Positions 8,701-14,702 of a DNA stretch of 16,345 nt are shown here, piece by piece. A program made the position numbers and the translations under genes. Where the stretch lies: contig JANYDR010000122.1 in assembly GCA_025363495.1 (NCBI GenBank), positions 1 to 16,345 on the forward strand, given 5' to 3'. A model generated the notes under the pieces. The model was given only the letters and a program-made list of their open reading frames with translations, did not search any database and was not told where the DNA came from. The stretch comes from Cyclobacteriaceae bacterium. GTDB taxonomy: Bacteria; Bacteroidota; Bacteroidia; Cytophagales; Cyclobacteriaceae. Positions within the stretch are counted from its first letter, which is position 1. The number at the start of each line of letters is the position of its first letter.

Positions 8701-11133
8701 ATGGCTCGTCTGTTGCGTTGGGTTTTATATTCGATTGCCTTCCTGGTTCTGCTGGCGGGAATTGCCTATGCTACGGCGCAGCAGTATAAATCCACAATTC
8801 TTCAAACGATAAACCGAGAGCTTAAAAATACTGTAAATGGCGATGTTCAGATTGGCTGGCTTGACTTTACCATTTTCGAGCAATTCCCCAATTTGTCGAT
8901 TTCCGTAGGAAAGATATATGTCAGAGGTCCTCAGTATGCGAAATACCACAAAGATTTCTTTACAGCGGAAAGGATATATATTCATATTAGTCCAGTCAGG
9001 TTATTTCAGGGAGCCATTAACCTGAAATCCATTAGTGTTAAAAACGGGAACATTTTTATTTTCCGTGACGCAAATGGCTATACTAACATGGACGTTGTTA
9101 AAAAGCAAAAGAGCGATTCAGTGAAAATAAAAGGCGCGGGTCCTTCATTGGAGCTTGAAAATATTCTGTTTGAGAATTCACGAATTACATATGTTGATAC
9201 GCTGAAGAAAAAATCCTATGATATAACTTTTATCAAAACAAATGTTGGGATCACCTCATCTGATTCTTCAAAAAATATTTCACTGAATGGAAAAATGCTA
9301 TTTGGTGGTCTAACGTTCAATACACAGAAAGGTGGCTATTTATCAAACACGCCAACTGACGCAAAATTGAACGTGGAAATTAATCCCACTAAGCAGCAGA
9401 TGATCATACACCCTTCTGAATTGCAGTTTGCCAAATCGAATGTTGCGATTTCAGGTCGCTTTGATTTCGCTGCGCCTGGTATTTTTTCACTCTCCATTGA
9501 ATCAAGAGATATTAATTACAATGAAGGACTGACTCTCGTAACAAGAGCACTAGGTGAAAAGCTTTCGAACTTTAAATTTGACGGACCGATTAATTTATCG
9601 GTTAATCTGGTTGGTAAGCTTGCTCCTGGCGATGAACCCAGAGTTGACATTAATTATTCGTCAAATGGTAATCACTTCATTACAGGAAAATTGGAAGTGA
9701 AAGAGCTATCATTTGCAGGTTCATTTACCAATCACATTGATTCGTTGAAACCTTTTGACGATAGAAATTCAAGAATCACATTAGGAACTGTTTCTGGTAA
9801 GCTTGCCGGTGTTTCTGTAGATGCCAATTTGAGTATTACTGATTTGACTGATCCTAAGCTTGTATTAAAGTCAACGAACCATATGAATCTCATAGATTTC
9901 AATCATGAGACGGATACCGCGAACCTTAAATTGCTGGGAGGAATGCTGGTTGCGAATATTGAGTATGCCGGAAAACTGAACGAGTATCTCAGCGGGCCAC
10001 GCTCCACCTATCGTGGAAAATTGAAAGGTGCAATCGATGTTGAAAATGCGTCTCTGATTTTAGTAAAGCAGCAAAAGAAGTTCGAGAAGATCACCGCCCA
10101 ATTGCATTTTACAGAGAAGCGAATGGACCTTGATAAAATTGACTTCACGGTCAACGGCAATCCCATTCAACTTAAAGGCGATGTTTCCGGATTCATCCCG
10201 TTTTTCTTCAATCCTGAAAAGAAAGGATTTGTAAATCTTTCTCTCTATTCTCCACGTATTGATCTTGCCAGCCTGAATAATAATAAGAAAGGGGCGAAAC
10301 CAGCTCCAACTTCAGATAAGCAAAGTCGGAAGAAGATCTCTGATTTACTGGATGTATTAAACAATAAAGTCGAATTCAATCTTGATGTAAAGGCTGATGA
10401 ACTTGTTAACGGTAAGTTTCATGCCACTAAATTTTCAGGGAAGGTAAGCCTGGTCAACAACCAGTTGATTGCAAATCCGGTGACGATGAATCTTGCCGAT
10501 GGCCAGGTTGATTTTTCTTTGAAGCTATCGGCATTGGATAAACCTTTAAATCCTGTCATACTTAAGGCCGAAGTAAAAGGAGCGGACATTACTAAGTTCT
10601 TTTCCTCGTTCGACAACTTCGCTCAGAAAACGATTCAGTCGGATAACCTTAGCGGAAAGGTTTTTACAAAAGTAAATCTTACTGCGAAAATTGACGACAA
10701 GTTCAATATTTTAATGCCTTCGCTTGAAGGTGAGGTTGATTTTAAACTTCGGGAAGGAGAGTTGAAAGACTTCGAGCCATTGCAAAAGATGAGCAATTTT
10801 CTTTTAAAAAAGCGTGACTTCACCGACGTTCAGTTCGCAGAGATCAAAGGAATCTTTCATATTTCGGGACAGTATCTGGACATAAGTCGGGTGGAAGTTG
10901 AATCGAGTGTACTCTCTCTTTTCGTCGAGGGTCGTTATTCGCTTGGAGACAGTACCGATTTGAGCATCCAGGTCCCGCTAAGCAATCTTAAAAAAAGGGA
11001 CAAATACTATAAACCGCAAAACGTTGGGGTCGATGCGAAAGTAGGTCCAAGTGTTTTCCTTCGTGCTCATCAAAATCAGGAGGGAAAAATGGTTATTGTC
11101 TACAATATCTTTAAAAGATTCAAGAAGAGCTGA
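8701..11133 (+). CDS. AsmA-like envelope protein
   Basis: An 810-residue protein with one N-terminal membrane helix (about residues 5-26) and a very long beta-rich periplasmic region. The opening after the helix (LKNTVNGDVQIGWLDFTIFEQFPNLSISV) is typical of AsmA-type proteins, which begin with a membrane anchor and a chorein-like repeat. The C-terminal part around 560-790 (ADGQVDFSLKLSALDKPLNP, LEGEVDFKLREGELKDFEPL) resembles the AsmA C-terminal region. AsmA-like proteins are thought to form grooved rods that move phospholipids between inner and outer membranes or help outer-membrane assembly; which applies here is unknown. It follows the MoxR unit after 77 bases without an obvious terminator, so partial read-through is possible. 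I saw no clear promoter in that gap. Full length, no lesion seen. Confidence 0.87.
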   Translation: MARLLRWVLYSIAFLVLLAGIAYATAQQYKSTILQTINRELKNTVNGDVQIGWLDFTIFEQFPNLSISVGKIYVRGPQYAKYHKDFFTAERIYIHISPVRLFQGAINLKSISVKNGNIFIFRDANGYTNMDVVKKQKSDSVKIKGAGPSLELENILFENSRITYVDTLKKKSYDITFIKTNVGITSSDSSKNISLNGKMLFGGLTFNTQKGGYLSNTPTDAKLNVEINPTKQQMIIHPSELQFAKSNVAISGRFDFAAPGIFSLSIESRDINYNEGLTLVTRALGEKLSNFKFDGPINLSVNLVGKLAPGDEPRVDINYSSNGNHFITGKLEVKELSFAGSFTNHIDSLKPFDDRNSRITLGTVSGKLAGVSVDANLSITDLTDPKLVLKSTNHMNLIDFNHETDTANLKLLGGMLVANIEYAGKLNEYLSGPRSTYRGKLKGAIDVENASLILVKQQKKFEKITAQLHFTEKRMDLDKIDFTVNGNPIQLKGDVSGFIPFFFNPEKKGFVNLSLYSPRIDLASLNNNKKGAKPAPTSDKQSRKKISDLLDVLNNKVEFNLDVKADELVNGKFHATKFSGKVSLVNNQLIANPVTMNLADGQVDFSLKLSALDKPLNPVILKAEVKGADITKFFSSFDNFAQKTIQSDNLSGKVFTKVNLTAKIDDKFNILMPSLEGEVDFKLREGELKDFEPLQKMSNFLLKKRDFTDVQFAEIKGIFHISGQYLDISRVEVESSVLSLFVEGRYSLGDSTDLSIQVPLSNLKKRDKYYKPQNVGVDAKVGPSVFLRAHQNQEGKMVIVYNIFKRFKKS

Positions 11134-11169
11134 CCGTTGCTCAAGTGAGCATCTGAATAGGTCTGCACG

Positions 11170-11233
11170 TTATTTTACTTTTTCGTTCTTCATTGTCATT
11201 GCCATTTTCACAGCTTCATAGGCATTTATCAAT
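11170..11233 (-). other. Out-of-frame C-terminal tail of the subtilase (frameshift remnant)
   Basis: Downstream of the annotated stop, a second minus-strand frame continues the protein: after I-P the sequence would read GGLINAYEAVK, then about ten more residues to a TAA at 11170-11172. One extra G in the G5 run (C5 at 11234-11238 on the plus strand) joins the two frames and gives 541 instead of 521 residues. G-G-(L/V)-(I/V)-N-A-Y-x-A-(V/L)-K is a usual ending of related subtilases, from family knowledge. The tail is therefore most likely the original C terminus. Confidence 0.75.
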
Positions 11234-12794
11234 CCCCCGGAATTACTAGGTCACTGAAGTTAGCTTTTCCACCGCCGGGCTTTTGAACTTTCAGTCCATC
11301 AAAGTGGCGGGCGGATTTTTTTAGGATGTCAAGGATTTGCAAAGAAGTCAGTTCGGGAAAGTAGGACATCACTAAAGCCGCAACGCCTGCTGCCGCAGGA
11401 GAAGCCATGCTGGTGCCACTTTCATTTTTGTAAGTATTATTCGGTGTAGTAGAATAGATATCTACTCCTGGAGCAAAAAGGTCAACTGATTTTTTCCCAT
11501 AGTTGGAGAAGCTGGCAACAAAGCCTTCCTCTGTTCCCCATGATGAAGCTGCTACTTCAAGCCAGTTCTTTGCTTCTTTGCCATCCTTGTAATAACGAGA
11601 AGGGAAATTTTTTTCTTTATCGTTATCTTCACTCTCATTTCCTGCTGCATGAACAAGAATAACTCCTTTTTTTTCCGCATATTTTACCGCCTGGTCTACA
11701 TATTCTTTTTCGGGTGAGAAAGATTTACCGAAGCTCATGTTGATAATTTGAGCCCCATTGTCGACGGCATATCGTATTGCGTTGGCAACATCTTTATCAC
11801 GCTCGTCCCCATTGGGAACGGCACGAACAGCCATGATTCTTACATTATCCGCAATACCTTTTATGCCAATATCATTTTTGCGATCTGCTACTATGATTCC
11901 GGCCACATGTGTTCCATGTTCAGCCTCAGGACCTTTAACATCATTGTTGCCATAATTTCTATCGCTGAGATTACTATAGGTGTCACCCACAATTTGTCTT
12001 GAGTCAAAATCAGTATTGTATCCATATTCAACGATCACTTTGAAGTAGTCTACTCCTTCTTTTAGCTCTCCCAGAAGTTCTTCAATGCCTGTGTTGGATT
12101 CTGTTCGCTTAAGTAATGTGGAGATAAAGCCTTTTGCAAATGCCAGGGTAGGGTTTGAAGTTTTAAAGGAGTCTATGTCTGCCTTTGTGAGCTTATCAAC
12201 TTTGAGCACGGACTTTAATGTATCCACACTGAGGTGAAGATTTTTGTACATGCTGTTGTATAGATCGTACTCCTTCTTATTCTTATCGCGAAGGCGTTCG
12301 AATTTATCTTTAATTTTTTTGTACTTCTCGTAGTCAGCCTTTTGTTTTTTGGGGACCTTGTCATTCACCACGCTGGCAAATAGTTTATCCAGACGCATAT
12401 ATTCCCTTGTTAATTCGTAGGTGTCCGCATCTACACTGCCATTCTTACCGCCGATGAAATTCCAGCCATTAACATCATCTATATAACCGTTTTTATCGTC
12501 GTCAATTCCGTTGCCAGCAATTTCTTTTTCATTAACCCACATTACACTTTTTAAATCTTCATGATTATTGTCTACGCCGCCATCAATTACTGCTACAATC
12601 ACGGTTCGGGAGGGCAGATCTTTCAAAAGAGTGGAATATGTCTTTTCTGTACTGAGTCCCTGAAGATGATCGGCCTCGGGATCACGGAGGAACCAATCCT
12701 GCGGCGGGGCTGTCGCCGAGGAAGTTTGTGCAAAAGATGAGGCAAAAGCGCAAATAAAGAAGGCTGCGGTGCAGAATGGGGTACGATATCGCAT
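11229..12794 (-). CDS. Exported subtilase (peptidase S8), C terminus apparently frameshifted
   Basis: A 521-residue secreted serine protease. The signal peptide is MRYRTPFCTA plus a hydrophobic run, ending at SFAQ (cleavage near Ala22). The catalytic triad is complete: Asp71 in VAVIDGGVD, His293 in EAEHGTHVAG and Ser462 in SGTSMASPAAAG, with oxyanion Asn386 in HAAGN. About 222 residues separate Asp and His, against about 32 in subtilisin. The insert carries an acidic N-G-I-D-D-D-K-N-G-Y-I-D-D motif (95-107), probably calcium-binding, and a Lys/Glu-rich helical stretch (about 143-200). The last two residues and stop arise from a frame change at a G5 run; an alternative frame supplies the expected family ending. 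The catalytic domain is unaffected, so activity may survive. It stands alone and converges on the AsmA-like gene. Substrate unknown. Confidence 0.93.
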   Translation of the reverse strand: MRYRTPFCTAAFFICAFASSFAQTSSATAPPQDWFLRDPEADHLQGLSTEKTYSTLLKDLPSRTVIVAVIDGGVDNNHEDLKSVMWVNEKEIAGNGIDDDKNGYIDDVNGWNFIGGKNGSVDADTYELTREYMRLDKLFASVVNDKVPKKQKADYEKYKKIKDKFERLRDKNKKEYDLYNSMYKNLHLSVDTLKSVLKVDKLTKADIDSFKTSNPTLAFAKGFISTLLKRTESNTGIEELLGELKEGVDYFKVIVEYGYNTDFDSRQIVGDTYSNLSDRNYGNNDVKGPEAEHGTHVAGIIVADRKNDIGIKGIADNVRIMAVRAVPNGDERDKDVANAIRYAVDNGAQIINMSFGKSFSPEKEYVDQAVKYAEKKGVILVHAAGNESEDNDKEKNFPSRYYKDGKEAKNWLEVAASSWGTEEGFVASFSNYGKKSVDLFAPGVDIYSTTPNNTYKNESGTSMASPAAAGVAALVMSYFPELTSLQILDILKKSARHFDGLKVQKPGGGKANFSDLVIPGD

Positions 12795-12967
12795 AGAACT
12801 CCCGATGATTAAACAGTTAAGGTCAACAAAGTAAACTCAGATAAACGCGAAGGTGGGAAAATTATGGAAAAGCGCTGAAAATATTACTTCTGAATGCTCT
12901 TCGGGGATAACGAAGGACGCAGTTTAGTTACACCACCGACCTTTGATGAAATTTAAAACCAACAGCC

Positions 12968-13093
12968 ATGGTACAGTTCAGCCTCTTATCCGTAACCCTT
13001 TTTTATAGCTTATTTTTTTACTTCGTTGTCACTGTTCAGAATGAGAAGAGAACGTTGGAGTCAAAACACGAGCAGATTCCACAGGCAATCTAA
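12968..13093 (+). CDS. Candidate 41-residue single-helix membrane peptide
   Basis: A short ORF in an otherwise gene-free 477-base stretch (12795-13270). The peptide begins MVQFSLLSVT; residues about 4-22 form one hydrophobic, aromatic-rich helix (FYSLFFYFVV), followed by a charged tail with NEKRTLESKHEQ. That helix-plus-basic/acidic-tail layout is typical of small membrane proteins. A strong plus-strand terminator lies 94 bases beyond the stop with no other plus-strand gene between, supporting a transcript here. A competing 20-codon ORF starts at 12946 in another frame. There is no clear Shine-Dalgarno sequence, as is usual in this genome. No homologue is recognised; it could be spurious. The rest of the stretch (12795-12945) shows nothing I can name. 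Confidence 0.4.
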   Translation: MVQFSLLSVTLFYSLFFYFVVTVQNEKRTLESKHEQIPQAI

Positions 13094-13187
13094 GTGGTGA
13101 TCATGTTTTGTGATAAGTTGAATTAAATAATATTTCAAACACTTCTAGCTCTTTTTTAAAGGAGCGACTTGGGGGCGTTTAAAAGGA

Positions 13188-13216
13188 CCCAACTACCAGA
13201 TAGTTGGGTTTTTTTT
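13188..13216 (+). terminator. Rho-independent terminator, plus strand
   Basis: CCCAACTA (13188-13195), loop CCAGA, TAGTTGGG (13201-13208), then eight T (13209-13216). The perfect 8-bp stem and U-run make this a textbook terminator. The only plus-strand candidate upstream is the 41-codon ORF or an unannotated small RNA. Confidence 0.9.
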
Positions 13217-13236
13217 ATTAGGTTTTGTCGATCAAT

Positions 13237-13262
13237 AAAAAACCCAACCATTGCTAGTTGGG
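13237..13262 (-). terminator. Rho-independent terminator of the tRNA transcript, minus strand
   Basis: Read on the minus strand: CCCAAC, loop TAGCAATG, GTTGGG, then six T (A6 at 13237-13242 on the plus strand). It begins 8 bases past the 3' end of tRNA-Leu(CAG), so it ends the minus-strand tRNA array. Its arms share sequence with the facing plus-strand terminator at 13188-13216. Confidence 0.85.
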
Positions 13263-13270
13263 TTTTGAAG

Positions 13271-13352
13271 TGCCGAAGGGGGGACTCGAACCCCCATACC
13301 TTGCGGCACACGCCCCTGAAACGTGCGTGTCTACCAATTTCACCACTTCGGC
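13271..13352 (-). tRNA. tRNA-Leu (anticodon CAG)
   Basis: An 82-base cloverleaf. Acceptor GCCGAAG pairs with CTTCGGC, with discriminator A. The D-arm is leucine-type (GGTGAAATTGGTAGACA). The anticodon stem is CACGT/GCGTG with loop TTCAGGG, so the anticodon is CAG. A long variable arm, as in class II tRNAs, is followed by T-stem GGGGG/CCCCC with TTCGAGT. CCA is not encoded. It reads CUG codons. It is the last of three tRNA genes before the minus-strand terminator. Confidence 0.96.
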
Positions 13353-13357
13353 ATTAA

Positions 13358-13395
13358 GTCCTCTCCCTGGGGGAGAAGGTTTGGGTGAGGGCGGT
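13358..13395. repeat. Short palindromic repeat-like element between the two tRNA-Leu genes
   Basis: The 45-base spacer contains TCTCCC-TGG-GGGAGA (13362-13376) followed by AGGTTTGGGTGAGGG. The string CTCTCCC...GGGAGA...GGTTTGGGTGAGGG resembles short extragenic palindromes seen in many bacterial genomes (from memory). In this window it is a single copy, so mobility or repetition is unproven. Confidence 0.4.
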
Positions 13396-13397
13396 TG

Positions 13398-13479
13398 TGC
13401 CCGCGACTGGACTCGAACCAGCACACCTTACGGAATACGCCCCTCAAACGTACATGTCTACCAATTTCACCACGCGGGC
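13398..13479 (-). tRNA. tRNA-Leu (anticodon GAG)
   Basis: An 82-base class II cloverleaf. Acceptor GCCCGCG pairs with CGCGGGC, discriminator A. The D-arm GGTGAAATTGGTAGACA is shared with the neighbouring Leu tRNA. The anticodon stem is TACGT/GCGTA with loop TTGAGGG, so the anticodon is GAG. The T-arm is CTGGTTCGAGTCCAG. CCA is not encoded. It reads CUC and CUU. The strong likeness to the neighbouring tRNA-Leu in the D-arm, the loop TT(C/G)AGGG and overall length suggests an old tandem duplication. Confidence 0.96.
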
Positions 13480-13531
13480 ATTACTTAAAACGAGGGGCGG
13501 CAAAGGTAAAAAGCTTTTAATAACATGCCAA

Positions 13532-13562
13532 CCTTCGTCTGCCGAAGCTTTAGCGAAGGCGG
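13532..13562. repeat. Second palindromic repeat-like element in the tRNA spacer
   Basis: The 129-base spacer between tRNA-Leu(GAG) and tRNA-Thr holds CCTTCG (13532-13537) and CGAAGG (13554-13559) around GCCGAAGCTTTAG. An alternative inner pairing uses CTTCG at 13533-13537 with CGAAG at 13543-13547. The string GCCGAAGCTTTAGCGAAGGC looks like a dispersed intergenic repeat (from memory). The rest of the spacer shows nothing further. Confidence 0.4.
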
Positions 13563-13608
13563 ATTTATATCTGCCTGAGTAAAATAGCTGCTTTGCCTAT
13601 TGCAACGG

Positions 13609-13680
13609 AGCCGAGAATGAGATTTGAACTCACGACCTGCTGATTACGAATCAGCTGCTCTACCCCTGAGCTACCTCGGC
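13609..13680 (-). tRNA. tRNA-Thr (anticodon CGT)
   Basis: A 72-base cloverleaf. Acceptor GCCGAGG pairs with TCTCGGC (one G-T pair), discriminator T. D-arm is AGCTCAGGGGTAGAGC. Anticodon stem GCTGA/TCAGC with loop TTCGTAA gives anticodon CGT. Variable region AGGTC, T-arm GTGAGTTCAAATCTCAT. CCA is not encoded. It reads ACG. It is the first tRNA of the minus-strand array and divergent from the Rrf2 gene across 47 bases. Confidence 0.96.
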
Positions 13681-13709
13681 ATATATTGCCTAAATTATTA
13701 ACAAAAAGT

Positions 13710-13729
13710 ATAACTTGACGCTAAGTTAT
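13710..13729 (+). promoter_or_regulatory. Perfect palindrome over the Rrf2 start codon: probable autoregulatory operator
   Basis: ATAACTT (13710-13716), six-base spacer GACGCT, AAGTTAT (13723-13729). The right arm runs into the ATG at 13728. Rrf2 proteins bind as dimers to inverted repeats of about this size, often at their own promoter. A weak promoter overlaps: TTG at 13686-13688 and a TATAACTTG-type -7 region at 13709-13717, which would give a near-leaderless transcript. Operator function is inferred. Confidence 0.5.
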
Positions 13730-14159
13730 GCTATCTAAAAAGTGCAAATACGCGATTCACGCGCTCGTTTACCTTGCTGAACGCTATCAGCAGGGACCTG
13801 TTCATATCCAGGACATTGCCGAAGCGCAGCACATTCCCAAAAAATTCCTGGAAGCCATTCTTTTGGAAATGCGCAATGCGAAAATTCTCCATAGCAAAAA
13901 GGGAAAAGGTGGGGGCTATTATTTGTATAAAAAGCCCGAGGACGTAAACATGGTTGAAATCATCCGGCTTATGGATGGTGCTATCTCCCTCTTGCCTTGC
14001 GTTTCGCTCAATTATTATGAGCCGTGTGAAGAATGTCGCGATGAAGTTACATGCGGTATTCGTGACGCTTTTACCGGAGTGCGCGATGAGACCCTTAAGC
14101 TGCTTGCCAAGAGCACATTAGCACATATAGTCAAGAGACAGAGGGAGTTAGGTAAATAG
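13728..14159 (+). CDS. Rrf2-family transcriptional regulator with a four-cysteine cluster
   Basis: A 143-residue protein of the usual length for the IscR/NsrR/CymR family. The N-terminal winged helix-turn-helix starts MLSKKCKYAIHALVYLAE, with recognition helix near IPKKFLEAILLEMRNA and wing KGKGGGYYL. The C-terminal half carries Cys91, Cys100, Cys103 and Cys109 (C-x8-C-x2-C-x5-C), in the region where Rrf2 proteins bind an iron-sulfur cluster or sense thiols. Cluster binding is plausible but the ligand type is not decided. The gene lies 69 bases before a peroxiredoxin gene on the same strand, suggesting redox-linked control of it. A perfect palindrome overlaps its start codon. The first Met is used because the helix-turn-helix starts immediately after it. 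Confidence 0.93.
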   Translation: MLSKKCKYAIHALVYLAERYQQGPVHIQDIAEAQHIPKKFLEAILLEMRNAKILHSKKGKGGGYYLYKKPEDVNMVEIIRLMDGAISLLPCVSLNYYEPCEECRDEVTCGIRDAFTGVRDETLKLLAKSTLAHIVKRQRELGK

Positions 14160-14167
14160 TTTAATAA

Positions 14168-14184
14168 TCTATTAATTTGATAGA
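14168..14184 (+). promoter_or_regulatory. Inverted repeat upstream of the peroxiredoxin promoter
   Basis: TCTAT, seven bases, ATAGA lies 10 bases before the -7 box. It does not match the palindrome over the Rrf2 start codon, so it is either a site for another regulator or chance in A/T-rich DNA. Confidence 0.25.
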
Positions 14185-14193
14185 CTTTAGTTT

Positions 14194-14201
14194 TATATTT
14201 G
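14194..14201 (+). promoter_or_regulatory. -7 box of the peroxiredoxin promoter (TATATTTG)
   Basis: TATATTTG matches the Bacteroidota -7 consensus TAnnTTTG exactly. The nearest upstream TTG (14177-14179) is only 14 bases away, short of the usual 19-21, so the -33 element is uncertain. The start codon at 14229 lies 27 bases beyond the box. Confidence 0.5.
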
Positions 14202-14228
14202 CCCTCCAACAATAAAATAAAAGTAGAT

Positions 14229-14702
14229 ATGGCAATTCGATTAGGAGACATAGCGCCTGATTTTCAGGCCCAGACCTCAGAAGGTACAATTCAATTTCAT
14301 AAATGGTTAGGTGATGGATGGGGTGTGTTGTTTTCGCATCCCGCTGACTTCACACCAGTATGTACTACAGAATTGGGTGCAGTAGCGAAGCTCAGGTCAG
14401 AGTTTGACAAGCGAAATGTAAAAGTTGTAGCATTGAGTACTGATTCAGTGGAGTCACATGGAAAATGGATTGGTGATATCAATGAAACTCAGGGCACTGA
14501 AGTGAACTTTCCATTGATCGCAGATCCATCATTTGAAGTAGCGAAGCTTTATGATATGATCCATCCGGAAGTAAGCGATAAGTTTACGGTACGGTCCGTA
14601 TTTGTAATCGGGCCGGATAAAAAAGTTAAACTTACAATCACGTATCCTGCAGCCACGGGAAGAAATTTTGATGAGATCATTCGTGTGATTGATAGTTTGT
14701 AA
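14229..14702 (+). CDS. 1-Cys peroxiredoxin (Prx6 type), interrupted by an in-frame TAA
   Basis: The start is ATG 14229 (MAIRLGDIAPDFQA); an upstream TTG at 14199 falls inside the promoter. The thioredoxin-fold catalytic domain is intact: Thr42 and peroxidatic Cys45 in HPADFTPVCTTE, and Arg122 in TVRSVFVIGPD. PVCTTE is the Prx6-group form; such enzymes reduce hydrogen peroxide and organic hydroperoxides. The frame stops at residue 157 (RVIDSL-TAA), but 53 further in-frame codons continue the family's C-terminal domain to a TAG at 14862-14864. With a sense codon at the TAA the protein would be 211 residues, the normal family length. A single C-to-T change (CAA to TAA) would explain it. The missing part contributes to dimerisation and lid packing in this family. 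It follows the Rrf2 gene and may be under its control. Confidence 0.88.
   Translation: MAIRLGDIAPDFQAQTSEGTIQFHKWLGDGWGVLFSHPADFTPVCTTELGAVAKLRSEFDKRNVKVVALSTDSVESHGKWIGDINETQGTEVNFPLIADPSFEVAKLYDMIHPEVSDKFTVRSVFVIGPDKKVKLTITYPAATGRNFDEIIRVIDSL

Noticed and set aside
11134..11169. TGCTCA-AG-TGAGCA as terminator of the AsmA-like gene
   Set aside because: The loop is too short and no T-run follows.
13169..13582. Plus-strand open frames of 62-76 codons over the tRNA region
   Set aside because: They are antisense translations of the tRNA genes and spacers; such frames arise from tRNA complement sequence.
13271..13680. tRNA cluster as an integration site or the edge of a mobile island
   Set aside because: No integrase, transposase or direct repeat of a tRNA 3' end is visible in the window.
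14199..14228. TTG at 14199 as peroxiredoxin start
   Set aside because: It lies inside the TATATTTG promoter box, and the family's N terminus begins at the ATG at 14229.
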